Position numbers and translations under genes: made by a program
Source: Alkalibacillus almallahensis
GTDB lineage: Bacteria > Bacillota > Bacilli > Bacillales > Alkalibacillaceae
Length of the DNA: 64,000 bases
Direction: 5' to 3'
Assembly: GCF_011761495.1 (NCBI RefSeq)
Contig: NZ_JAASRU010000008.1
Coordinates: 62,001-126,000 of the forward strand
The notes under the pieces: generated by a model
Told to the model about the DNA's origin: nothing
Seen by the model: only the letters and a program-made list of their open reading frames with translations
The model's database searches: none
Shown: piece after piece, positions 36,048 through 44,846 of the stretch
Numbering within the stretch: position 1 is the first letter of the stretch
Layout: the number at the start of each line of letters is the position of its first letter

Positions 36048-39000
36048 ATGGCATTTTGGCTAAAACGGTATAAAATGATTTTCTTATTTTTCGTCCTATT
36101 ATTAATTGTTGGTATTTATACATTCTTTAATTTACCTCAGCGTGATTTTCCAGAAACACCTGTCAATCAAGTAACAATTTCAACCCCCTCTCCTGGAGCA
36201 TCTCCAGTAGAAGTTGAACAAAATATAACAACCTTGATCGAGAGTGAAGTCAGTCAATTGGATGGGGTTGATTCTTATCAATCGACATCTACTCGTGGAT
36301 TTTCAAATATAATACTGTCGTTAGAGGATAGCACGAATGAAGCTGAGCTCGTCGCTGACCTGAATCAACAGATTAGCTCTCTAGACCTACCTGATTATGC
36401 ATTAGAGACAAATGTTGAAGCTGTTAATTTAGAAACACCAAGTCAATCTTATTATTTCACAGCTTCTGAACGCGATCAGTTATATAATTTACAAGATACA
36501 CAGCAAGAATGGCAAGATCGTTTAAAATCCATTTCTGGTGTGGCTTCTGTTGAGTTTAATGGCTTAGAAGAAGAACAAGTGGTTATAAATTTAGAGCCTG
36601 AAGCCTTGCAAGAGAATCAAATTCAATTCCAAAATGTCTTAACTGCACTAGAAGAAGAATGGCGACCAACACCAATGGGCCAAATTCAAACGGAAGATGG
36701 ATATGAAACTTTGACGATTGATCACTATGAATCAATCAGTGAAATTAATAATACGACTATTCCTTCGCAAAACGGGTCAGTTCCACTCAGTGAATTAGCT
36801 ACCATTGATCAAGAACCTGTTGAACAACCAGACTTTGTCAGTTATCAAGGAGAAACAGCAATCAATTTGACCGTTTATTTAGAAAGTGGTGAAGATATAC
36901 CATCAGTTAGCAAGCAAGTCGATGATGAAGTTCAAAAACTTGCTTCTGACTTACCTGAAAATATTAGCTTTCATCATTATTTCGATCAATCTTCATTTAT
37001 TTCTAATATTTTTGATGATTTATTTTTATCATTAGCAATTGCTGTGATTGCCGTCATTTTAACAACGACATTAGGCTTAACCTGGATTGGTTCGTTAGTT
37101 GTTGCAATAGCTATTCCAAGCTCACTAATACTAGCACTGATTCCGCTTCCGTTCTTGGATGTAACGTTAAATCAAATCTCCGTCATCGGAGCGATCATTG
37201 CACTCGGGATTTTAGTCGATGACTCCATTGTACTGAACGATAATATCGAGAGACGTTTTCGACTTGGAGATGATCCATTAAAAGGAACTTTAACGGGGAT
37301 TAAAGAAGTTCGCAATTCAATCTTAACGTCAACATTAGCCATTGTGTTTACCTTTTCACCATTAATCTTCTTGTCAGGTGCAAATGGCGCTTTTATCCGG
37401 GCATTACCTAGTGTATTAATCGCGACCATAATTGCCTCAACGATCGTTGCGTTAACATTAGTGCCAGCGATTCGCTACGTACAATATAAACACAAACGTA
37501 AAACAATCAAAGCTAACCCAGGTTTACTCGGCACTTGGTTAAATCATGGCGCAAGATGGTATGCTCATAACTTAGTTAAAAAATTAATTCGCATACCTAA
37601 ACGGACAGTTGCATTAGGGCTAGTCCTCACAACTGGTCTATTTGCTTTAGTGGTATGGACACCTTTTGAATTCTTTCCTGCCGCAGATCGTGAGGAAGTG
37701 ACAATTGACGTATCATTAAACAATGGTCTAACGAAAGAAGACACATATGAGACCTTGCAACAAATTGAATCAGACTTAACTCAAAGTAATGAACCCATTA
37801 AAGATATTAGCCTGTTCACAAGTGGTAGTGCCCCACAACTATTCACGCAAGGACAAGGAAATACAGGTGAAGAAACTGGCCGATTATATGTCCGAATCGA
37901 CACTTCAGAAACGAATGCTGAAGCTTTTAAAGAAAAATGGGAACCTGCGTTACGCAGTAACTATGAGGATGCCACGATCTTTATAGAGACAATTGAACAA
38001 GGACCGCCTTCAGGTGCACCTTTAACCGTTACGATTGAAGGAAATAATCTAGAAGAAATGATTAACCTAAGAGATCAGTATAACGAGCGATTAAGAGAAG
38101 AAGGTGCTAATCTTGTCGTTGATAATGTTGGAAACTTAACAGATCAAACGGTTTATCAACCGAACCGCGAATTATTGAATGACTATCAAATTTCAATTGA
38201 AAGTATCAATCAACAGTTAGCATTAAGAACAACAGGCACCCCTTTTATGACTATTAATGATGGTCTAGAACAGTATGATGTTCAACTTTACCTTAATCGT
38301 TTACAAGACGATGAAACGCTTGACTTAGATGAAATTGTTATTCCAGTTAATTCGAATGATGGCCCACCTGTTGTACCTGCTTCAGAACTGATCGAAGCAG
38401 AGTCAGAAGAAGTCATTCCAACCATCTATCACGAAGATGGTGATCGTACGATAACAATTAGAGCTTATGCAGATGACACAGCTCCTATTAAAGAAGCGAT
38501 CCAACCAGATATAGATGAATTCAATCAATCACATGAAGAGCTTTCGTTATCAACTGGAGCTGAAACAGATAGTCAGGACAGCTTCTTCACAGAAATTATC
38601 GTTATCTTCTCGATTGTAATTTTATTAGTCTATTTACTGATTGCCTTCCAATTCAACTCATTATCTATGCCGTTTTTAATTTTGATTTCGGTATATCTAG
38701 CTATAGCTGGGGCAATTTTAGGATTATTCGTTACACAAACTCCGATCAGCTTCTTAGCAGTAACGGGTATGGTTTCGTTAACTGGTATTGTTGTCAGAAA
38801 TTCATTAGTTCTTGTTGATTTCATTGAACAATCCATCGCTTCCAATGAAACAATGAGTGAAGCAGTGATTAATGCTGCAGAAGCAAGATTTAAACCAATT
38901 ATTCTAACAACGATCACCTCCATTGTAGCCTTAACACCAGTCGCATTAGGTGGGGATGCATTATTTAAACCACTTGCCATAACCATTATAGCTGGGATTA

Positions 39001-39080
39001 TGTTCTCAACTGTATTAACCTTAATCTTAGTCCCTGTGTTATATATCATCTTTAATAAAAGACGCTACAAGACGTCATAA
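36048..39080 (+). CDS. RND-family efflux pump, AcrB/SwrC type
   Basis: A 1010-residue inner-membrane proton antiporter with the two-fold RND layout. It has one helix at the N-terminus, a large extracellular loop (about 35-320), six helices (320-480), a second helix and loop (510-850), then five closing helices. The proton-relay pair is in GILVDDSIVLNDNIERR, and the paired C-terminal helix has TGMVSLTGIVVRNSLVLVDF. The opening MAFWLKRYKMI resembles SwrC/YerP of B. subtilis, which exports surfactin and fatty-acid-like compounds. No adaptor or regulator gene is adjacent. AAGGAG precedes the ATG. Confidence 0.9.
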   Translation: MAFWLKRYKMIFLFFVLLLIVGIYTFFNLPQRDFPETPVNQVTISTPSPGASPVEVEQNITTLIESEVSQLDGVDSYQSTSTRGFSNIILSLEDSTNEAELVADLNQQISSLDLPDYALETNVEAVNLETPSQSYYFTASERDQLYNLQDTQQEWQDRLKSISGVASVEFNGLEEEQVVINLEPEALQENQIQFQNVLTALEEEWRPTPMGQIQTEDGYETLTIDHYESISEINNTTIPSQNGSVPLSELATIDQEPVEQPDFVSYQGETAINLTVYLESGEDIPSVSKQVDDEVQKLASDLPENISFHHYFDQSSFISNIFDDLFLSLAIAVIAVILTTTLGLTWIGSLVVAIAIPSSLILALIPLPFLDVTLNQISVIGAIIALGILVDDSIVLNDNIERRFRLGDDPLKGTLTGIKEVRNSILTSTLAIVFTFSPLIFLSGANGAFIRALPSVLIATIIASTIVALTLVPAIRYVQYKHKRKTIKANPGLLGTWLNHGARWYAHNLVKKLIRIPKRTVALGLVLTTGLFALVVWTPFEFFPAADREEVTIDVSLNNGLTKEDTYETLQQIESDLTQSNEPIKDISLFTSGSAPQLFTQGQGNTGEETGRLYVRIDTSETNAEAFKEKWEPALRSNYEDATIFIETIEQGPPSGAPLTVTIEGNNLEEMINLRDQYNERLREEGANLVVDNVGNLTDQTVYQPNRELLNDYQISIESINQQLALRTTGTPFMTINDGLEQYDVQLYLNRLQDDETLDLDEIVIPVNSNDGPPVVPASELIEAESEEVIPTIYHEDGDRTITIRAYADDTAPIKEAIQPDIDEFNQSHEELSLSTGAETDSQDSFFTEIIVIFSIVILLVYLLIAFQFNSLSMPFLILISVYLAIAGAILGLFVTQTPISFLAVTGMVSLTGIVVRNSLVLVDFIEQSIASNETMSEAVINAAEARFKPIILTTITSIVALTPVALGGDALFKPLAITIIAGIMFSTVLTLILVPVLYIIFNKRRYKTS

Positions 39081-39086
39081 TTAAAG

Positions 39087-39118
39087 AAGGGTTGCTGGAG
39101 TTTCCAGCAACCCTTTTT
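39087..39118 (+). terminator. Terminator after the RND pump gene
   Basis: AAGGGTTGCTGG and CCAGCAACCCTT form a 12-bp perfect stem followed by TTTAT, seven bases beyond the stop. Confidence 0.9.
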
Positions 39119-39248
39119 ATATGTCATATAGTTTGGTTAACCTTATTGAAGTAAATATACAAAAAGTGGAATTCATGATAAACTTCACTCATCTTATTTC
39201 TAGCCATATTTTTTATTAATATGATTATCATAAGGAGGTTGATTTCAA

Positions 39249-39533
39249 TTGAAAACCATTTACATTCATATTCTAAATATCTTGGCCTTTATAGCACTAA
39301 TTGTCTTTAACTTGTTCGCTTATTTGGGTATGAACTTCACTCCACAAAATGAACCTTACATAGCGGAATATACTTTTTTAGCGAGTTTTTATTTCATCTT
39401 AGCGCTATTTTACTATCTACAACTAAAGCAAACCTCTCTCAAATCACTTCTAGTCATCATTATTGTTGAGTTACTCCTTCTAATTACGTGGAGTTATTTC
39501 GGAAACACTCTTCTAGAAAGCTTGATTGAATAA
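39249..39533 (+). CDS. Hypothetical small membrane protein
   Basis: A 94-residue, highly hydrophobic protein with three predicted membrane segments at about 5-28, 42-59 and 66-88, and few charges. The start is TTG; AAGGAGG lies ten bases upstream, slightly far but clear. I recognise no family. It stands alone between the RND pump terminator and repeat copy D. Base composition resembles neighbouring genes. Confidence 0.55.
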   Translation: MKTIYIHILNILAFIALIVFNLFAYLGMNFTPQNEPYIAEYTFLASFYFILALFYYLQLKQTSLKSLLVIIIVELLLLITWSYFGNTLLESLIE

Positions 39534-39646
39534 AGACCATGAATTCTTATTAATTGATTCACTAAAAGAAATGAGGATGGTACAAAAAGATATTCAGCAC
39601 CACAAAAGACGAGTGTTTAAAATAATTATGGGTAAGCAGTAATTAA

Positions 39647-39772
39647 GCGGAATCAAAACGCGTAGACTCCTGCGGGAACAGCACGAGTCTCAAGACCCCG
39701 CAAGCCCCGTTTTTGGGGCTGAGGAGGCTTGAGCCGTGCCCGCGGAAAGCGAAGCGTTTTGATGGAGCGTCA
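39647..39772. repeat. Palindromic repeat, copy D (divergent, opposite orientation)
   Basis: About 125 bases with ends that mirror each other (GCGGAATCAAAACGC on the left, GCGTTTTGATGGAGCG on the right). The reverse complement shares GGGCACGGCTCAAGCCTCCTC and GGGGTCTTGAGACTCGTGCT with copy C, so it is a related member lying the other way round. The centre has its own hairpin, GCCCCGTTTTTGGGGC. The 360-base gap around it otherwise holds only a terminator. Confidence 0.7.
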
Positions 39773-39781
39773 TTCAAACAG

Positions 39782-39824
39782 AAAACCCGAAAGATTTATT
39801 TTTTAATTAAATCTTTCGGGTTTC
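39782..39824. terminator. Bidirectional terminator
   Basis: AAACCCGAAAGATTT and AAATCTTTCGGGTTT form a perfect 15-bp stem over an 11-base T/A-rich loop. It separates repeat copy D from the convergent YqjA-like gene. Confidence 0.8.
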
Positions 39825-39894
39825 TACAATGCATTATTAACTTTTGTCTCAGCTTAATTTTATTAGCTTAACTATATATTTGAAGTCTTTCTTG

Positions 39895-40848
39895 TTATAT
39901 ATCACTCTTTTTAAATGATCGTTTTAAAATGAGATATTGCTCAATCTCATTAAGTAATAAATATAAGTTAGCACGGTCTTCAAATGTTTGCCTGTCATGT
40001 GGCAAAGGTTCTTCATTAAACTGCTGTCGGATCTCTTTTAATGAATCTAAATACTTAACCGCTGTATTCCCTGGATGAACATGAGTTGCAAGATCCTCAA
40101 ATAATTGACCAATATAATGATATTCATCTTGTGACGCGTCAATCCGACTAATTAACGGTAACATACGCTCTAAAATATCAAACTGTTTTTCTCGCATATG
40201 AAAATAATGATAAAACGGGTGGTGCCTCCGTAACAAATGGTTCTCAACATCTCTCGAAGCTAATTGGTTAGCCTTTTCTAACAACTGAGCTGTTTCAGTA
40301 ATTTCTTGGCCTGACCAATGATAATCGCCTGTCTTTAAATAATTAGCAATTTCTTGTAGGATAATCGCAAAATTATCCTCTAACTGATTGCGAATTTTCA
40401 CCAACTCAGAATCAAGACTTGGCATATACATATTTAATAATAGAGCTACACCCAAACCAATTGAAATCAAAATAATCTCATTAGCGACTAGAGAAAAAGT
40501 CAGTTGCCCAGCCCCATAAATATGCAACATAATAACCGAACTAGTCACAACCCCTTCTGTGATTTGCAATCGAACTGTGATTGGAATAAATATGATTAAG
40601 ACTAAACCAAATACAACTGGATTATAACCAATTAATTCAAATAACAATCCTGATACTAAAATTGCTATAACACAGGCATAGAAACGGTACCAAGCACTTT
40701 GTATCGATCGTTGACGTGTGACTTGGATACATAGAATCGTTAAAATCGCTGCACTAATAGCATTTTCCAACTGTAGAGCATTTGCTAGCACGATTGAAAT
40801 CGGTGCACCAATCGCTGTTTTGATTGTTCTAGACCCGATTTTAAACAT
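39895..40848 (-). CDS. Aromatic acid exporter family protein (YqjA-like)
   Basis: A 317-residue protein whose first half has five or six hydrophobic segments (about residues 10-150). The second half is a soluble, helix-rich domain with many acidic and basic residues. This is the layout of the ArAE family seen in B. subtilis YqjA. Transport of aromatic acids is inferred from the family name only. The ATG at 40848 is about seven bases after AGAGG; an ATG two codons earlier is too close to that site. Confidence 0.8.
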   Translation of the reverse strand: MFKIGSRTIKTAIGAPISIVLANALQLENAISAAILTILCIQVTRQRSIQSAWYRFYACVIAILVSGLLFELIGYNPVVFGLVLIIFIPITVRLQITEGVVTSSVIMLHIYGAGQLTFSLVANEIILISIGLGVALLLNMYMPSLDSELVKIRNQLEDNFAIILQEIANYLKTGDYHWSGQEITETAQLLEKANQLASRDVENHLLRRHHPFYHYFHMREKQFDILERMLPLISRIDASQDEYHYIGQLFEDLATHVHPGNTAVKYLDSLKEIRQQFNEEPLPHDRQTFEDRANLYLLLNEIEQYLILKRSFKKSDI

Positions 40849-40919
40849 TCTCATGCCTCTTTCTAAAGTGAATTTCTTCTTCTATCATATATGTCTTATT
40901 CAAGATTATAAAGCAAAAA

Positions 40920-40948
40920 TAAAAAGGTGGCTATTAACCACCTTTTTA
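40920..40948 (-). terminator. Terminator after brxB
   Basis: AAAAAGGTGG and CCACCTTTTT pair around a short TATTAA-containing loop. The T-run on each strand suits either direction; it lies seven bases past the brxB stop. Confidence 0.85.
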
Positions 40949-40954
40949 TTGTTA

Positions 40955-41386
40955 TTAGTATTCTTCACAATGTTGATCAAAGATTGTTTGTAACTGTTGA
41001 ACAACTTCCATTGGTGTTGAGCTTTCAATTTCATGACGTTCAACCATTGTTACAAGTTGACCATCTTTCATTAATGCAAATGATGGTGAAGATGGTGGAT
41101 ACCCTTCAAAGTAACCTCTTGCCTTCTCTGTTGCATCACGATCTTGTCCAGCAAAAACTGTTACAAGATGATCTGGTCTATAATCATAATGAATAGCACT
41201 TGATGCAGCTGGACGAGCAACGCCACCAGCACAACCACAAATTGAGTTAACTGCAACTAATGTTGTTCCTTCACGTGATAATGCCTGATCAACGTCCTCG
41301 GGTGTTTTCAATTCTTCATAGCCTGCATCAGCAATTTCTGAACGTGCTTGTTCGACGAAATCCTGCATATATAAATTAAAATCCAT
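40955..41386 (-). CDS. brxB: Bacilliredoxin BrxB (YqiW)
   Basis: A 143-residue thioredoxin-fold protein of the DUF1094 family. The CGC active site is in [15 protein letters not shown] at about residues 52-55. Bacilliredoxins remove bacillithiol from S-bacillithiolated proteins after oxidative stress. The conserved block [21 protein letters not shown] and the C-terminal HEIES-PM segment fit the family. It is monocistronic, between the YqjA-like gene and the bkd operon, the B. subtilis order. Confidence 0.93.
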   Translation of the reverse strand: MDFNLYMQDFVEQARSEIADAGYEELKTPEDVDQALSREGTTLVAVNSICGCAGGVARPAASSAIHYDYRPDHLVTVFAGQDRDATEKARGYFEGYPPSSPSFALMKDGQLVTMVERHEIESSTPMEVVQQLQTIFDQHCEEY

Positions 41387-41483
41387 ATTATACGCCTCCC
41401 CTATCTTTAAAACTCTACCTATATACTATCAACAAATGGAAGTCGTTTCAAATTGTTTAACTTCAAAATTTTTAATCTACAAA

Positions 41484-41519
41484 AAAGAAACACATCTTCA
41501 GTTGAGATGTGTTTCTTTA
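41484..41519 (-). terminator. Terminator of the bkd operon
   Basis: AAAGAAACACATCTT (or ATC) and GAGATGTGTTTCTTT pair over about 13 bp with a CAGTT-type loop, just after the bkdB stop. Confidence 0.85.
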
Positions 41520-41526
41520 GTAATAA

Positions 41527-42798
41527 TTAATAAATAGAAGTATTATCCTCTGTCATATTTTCAAGAATCTCTTTCACACGTTGTAAGAACTGGCCACAGA
41601 TTAGACCGTCCAATACTCGGTGATCAAGTGATAAACATAAGTTAACCATGTCACGGGCACCGAACATGCCGTCCATATAAACAGGTCGCTTCACAATTGA
41701 TTCGACTTGTAAAATAGCTGCTTGTGGGTGATTAATGACACCCATGGACTGGACTGAACCAAATGAGCCTGTATTATTGACTGTAAATGTACCACCTGAC
41801 ATATCTTCATTCGTCAGTTTACCGTCACGTGCTTTCGCAGCCAATTCTACAATATCTTTGGCTATGCCTTTAACACTTTTATCATCAGCATTCTTAATAA
41901 CAGGGACGAATAATTGATTATCACTAGCTACTGCAATCGATAAGTTAATATCTTTCTTCTGAATGATTTTATCGTCTGCCCACATACTGTTAAGCTCAGG
42001 GAATTCTTTTAATGCTTGAGCAACAGCTTTAACAAAGAAAGCGAAATACGTTAGTGAATAACCTTCTTTTTGTTTAAACTCTGTTTTCTTCTGCTCACGT
42101 AATTGAACTAGATTGGTCACGTCAACTTCAACCATCATCCAAGCATGTGGAATCTCAGTTGTTGATTTAACCATGTTTTGCGCGATCGCTTTACGAACAC
42201 CAGAGACAGGAACTTCAACATCACCAGTTTGAGCACTTGGTGCAGGTGCTTGACTAGGCTTAGTAGCTTGAGACGTTGATTTTTCTGTTGTGCTTGTTGT
42301 TTGTGCTGGTTCTTGTGAAGCCTGAGGAACTTCACCAGATTCGACGATCGCTTCGATATCTTTACGTGTAATACGTCCCCCTTTGCCTGAACCAGTCACT
42401 TGATTTAAATCAATATCATGTTCCTGAGCCATCTTAAGGACTGCTGGTGAATAACGCTTTTTCATCGATTGGTCTGTTTGTGACGTTTCTGCTGGCTGTT
42501 CACCTTGTTCAGAACTTGTTTCGTCACCTGAACCTGATGAAGCCTCAGATGCCCCACCTTCTACTTCTATATAAGCTATAAGGCCACCAACTTCAATTGT
42601 ATCGCCTTCACTTGCTACGAGTTCGGTAATTTTACCTGAAAAAGATGATGGCACTTCAGCGTTTACTTTATCGGTCATGACTTCAGCGATGGGATCATAC
42701 TTGTTTACTTGATCGCCAGCACTGACTAGCCACGAGCTAATCGTACCTTCTGTTACACTCTCACCTAACTGAGGCATCTCTACCTTTTCGACCGACAT
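41527..42798 (-). CDS. bkdB: Branched-chain keto acid dehydrogenase E2 (dihydrolipoyl acyltransferase)
   Basis: A 423-residue E2 core subunit. The N-terminal lipoyl domain has the lipoylated lysine in EVMTDKVNAEVPSS (about K44). A Gln/Ser/Thr-rich linker follows, then the E1/E3-binding domain RYSPAVLKMAQEHDI near residue 115, another flexible linker, and the catalytic acyltransferase domain ending with LSLDHRVLDGLICG, which carries the active-site histidine and aspartate. It passes the acyl group from E1 to CoA. Last gene of the operon. Confidence 0.94.
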   Translation of the reverse strand: MSVEKVEMPQLGESVTEGTISSWLVSAGDQVNKYDPIAEVMTDKVNAEVPSSFSGKITELVASEGDTIEVGGLIAYIEVEGGASEASSGSGDETSSEQGEQPAETSQTDQSMKKRYSPAVLKMAQEHDIDLNQVTGSGKGGRITRKDIEAIVESGEVPQASQEPAQTTSTTEKSTSQATKPSQAPAPSAQTGDVEVPVSGVRKAIAQNMVKSTTEIPHAWMMVEVDVTNLVQLREQKKTEFKQKEGYSLTYFAFFVKAVAQALKEFPELNSMWADDKIIQKKDINLSIAVASDNQLFVPVIKNADDKSVKGIAKDIVELAAKARDGKLTNEDMSGGTFTVNNTGSFGSVQSMGVINHPQAAILQVESIVKRPVYMDGMFGARDMVNLCLSLDHRVLDGLICGQFLQRVKEILENMTEDNTSIY

Positions 42799-42831
42799 GA
42801 ATGACTACCTCCTTTGTTTTGCCTAAACCGC

Positions 42832-43815
42832 TTAAAATTCCGCTAGTTCACGCATTGCATTTTCCAATTTATCTGGATTAATCATAAAATACTTCTCCAT
42901 TGTAGGAGCATAAGGCATTGATGGAACGTCTGGTCCTGCTAACCGTTGAACAGGCGAATCCAGATCAAATAGACAGTTTTCAGAGATAATAGCTGAGACC
43001 TCACTCATGATACTGCCTTCTTTGTTGTCTTCTGTCACAAGTAAGACTTTACCTGTCTTTTTCGCTGCTTCAATGACTGCTTCTTGGTCTATTGGATAAA
43101 CGGTACGTAAGTCTAAAATGTGAGAAGAAATCCCTTCTTCTTCTAATTTTTCAGCTGCTTCTAATGCGAAATGAACGCCTAATCCATATGTGATGACCGT
43201 AATATCATCACCTTGTTTTTTAACGTCAGCTTTACCGATTGGTAATTCATAATCTTCTTCAGGTACTTCTCCTTTAATCAAACGATAAGCGCGTTTATGT
43301 TCAAAGAATAAAACAGGATCATCATCTCGAATAGCTGCTTTAAGTAACCCTTTGACATCATGTGGTGTGGAAGGCATGACGATCTTAAGGCCTGGCTGAT
43401 TAGCAAAGACGGCTTCTACGGATTGTGAGTGGTACAACGCACCATGTACACCCCCACCATACGGAGCGCGAATCACCATTGGACAACTCCAATCATTATT
43501 TGAACGATAGCGAATACGTGATGCTTCTGAAATGATTTGGTTAACGGCTGGCATAATGAAATCGGCGAATTGCATTTCTGCAACAGGTCGTTTACCATAC
43601 ATTGCTGCACCAATGCCTACACCAGCAATAGCAGATTCCGTTAAAGGTGTGTCCATGACACGTGATTCACCAAATTGATCATATAATCCTTCAGTTGCTT
43701 TGAAAACGCCACCTTTTTTACCGACGTCTTCACCAAGTACAAATACGGAGTCATCACGTTCCATTTCATCTTTTAAAGCACTCGTAACGGCTTGAATATA
43801 AGACATAACTGCCAT
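42832..43815 (-). CDS. bkdAB: Branched-chain keto acid dehydrogenase E1 beta subunit
   Basis: A 327-residue subunit that pairs with E1 alpha to form the thiamine-diphosphate-dependent decarboxylase. It begins MAVMSYIQAVTSALKDEMER, with VLGEDVGKKGGVFKAT, the TPP-contacting EMQFADFIMPAVNQI, and APYGGGVHGALYHSQS typical of E1 beta. Its start is two bases after the E1 alpha stop, so the two are likely translationally coupled. Confidence 0.95.
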   Translation of the reverse strand: MAVMSYIQAVTSALKDEMERDDSVFVLGEDVGKKGGVFKATEGLYDQFGESRVMDTPLTESAIAGVGIGAAMYGKRPVAEMQFADFIMPAVNQIISEASRIRYRSNNDWSCPMVIRAPYGGGVHGALYHSQSVEAVFANQPGLKIVMPSTPHDVKGLLKAAIRDDDPVLFFEHKRAYRLIKGEVPEEDYELPIGKADVKKQGDDITVITYGLGVHFALEAAEKLEEEGISSHILDLRTVYPIDQEAVIEAAKKTGKVLLVTEDNKEGSIMSEVSAIISENCLFDLDSPVQRLAGPDVPSMPYAPTMEKYFMINPDKLENAMRELAEF

Positions 43816-43817
43816 GA

Positions 43818-44828
43818 TTATTCCCCTCCTTTTTCTGCATAAACATACTTCAATGCATCTTCAGGTTCAGCATAAGGAGCATTCTCAGCTGCTTCTGTTG
43901 CTTCATTAATTTCATCATCAATTTCTTTATTTAAAGCTTGTTCCTTCTCTTCCGTTAATACGCCAACGTCACGTAAATATTGAGCAAACGAAATCAAGCT
44001 ATCCTTTTGTTTCATTTCTTCTATTTCTTCTTCAGTACGATACGCTTTATCATTATCATCACTTGAATGGGCTGTTAAGCGTTCAGTCATTGCTTCGATT
44101 AACGTTGGTCCTTCTCCATTCATAGCACGATCATGAGCATCTTTTACAACGCGATAAACTTCTAATGGGTCATTTCCATCAACTTGATAACCTGGCATAC
44201 CGTAAGCAACGCCGCGGTCAGCTACTGATTCGCTTGAAATCTGACGTTCGAGCGGAACCGAAATGGCATATTTATTATTCTCAACCATCGTAATAACCGG
44301 CAGTTTATGAACACCAGCAAAGTTTAAACCTTCATGGAAATCGCCTTGATTGGAAGAGCCTTCACCTAACGTAACGAGTGAAGCAATATTTTCGCCATCC
44401 ATTTTGGCTGCTAAAGCTATACCTACTGCATGAGGCAATTGTGTTGTAACAGGTGAAGAACCTGTTAAGATGCGATTTTTCTTTTGGCCGAAGTGACCAG
44501 GCATCTGCCGACCACCTGAGTTAGGATCTTCTGCTTTAGCAAAGGCTGCTAAAAATAGCTCGTGTGTTGTCATCCCAAATGCTAAAACAACTCCTAAATC
44601 TCGATAGTAAGGAGCTACATAATCCTTATCCAAATTAAGTGCATAGCTTGCACCAATTTGTGCGGCTTCTTGTCCTTGACACGAAATGACAAATGGAATT
44701 TTACCTGCTCGGTTCAATAGCCACATGCGTTCATCAATTTTACGCGCTAACAACATTGTGCGATACATATCGAGCACTTGCTCATCTGATAAGCCTAAAT
44801 TTTGGTGGCGATTATCAACTTGACTCAT
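43818..44828 (-). CDS. bkdAA: Branched-chain keto acid dehydrogenase E1 alpha subunit
   Basis: A 336-residue E1 alpha subunit. The TPP-binding motif begins at GEGSSNQGDFHEGLNFAGV and ends at NNKYAIS (about residues 157-188). The loop RLTAHSSDDNDKAYR carries the serines that are phosphorylated in eukaryotic homologues. The enzyme decarboxylates the 2-oxo acids of valine, leucine and isoleucine, providing primers for branched fatty acids. AAGGAGG lies seven bases ahead of the ATG. Confidence 0.95.
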   Translation of the reverse strand: MSQVDNRHQNLGLSDEQVLDMYRTMLLARKIDERMWLLNRAGKIPFVISCQGQEAAQIGASYALNLDKDYVAPYYRDLGVVLAFGMTTHELFLAAFAKAEDPNSGGRQMPGHFGQKKNRILTGSSPVTTQLPHAVGIALAAKMDGENIASLVTLGEGSSNQGDFHEGLNFAGVHKLPVITMVENNKYAISVPLERQISSESVADRGVAYGMPGYQVDGNDPLEVYRVVKDAHDRAMNGEGPTLIEAMTERLTAHSSDDNDKAYRTEEEIEEMKQKDSLISFAQYLRDVGVLTEEKEQALNKEIDDEINEATEAAENAPYAEPEDALKYVYAEKGGE

Positions 44829-44846
44829 AGAATAACCTCCTTATTC

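Noticed and set aside
37172-37429. Antisense frames inside the RND pump and other long genes
   Set aside because: They mirror codon patterns of the real genes on the opposite strand and lack start signals.
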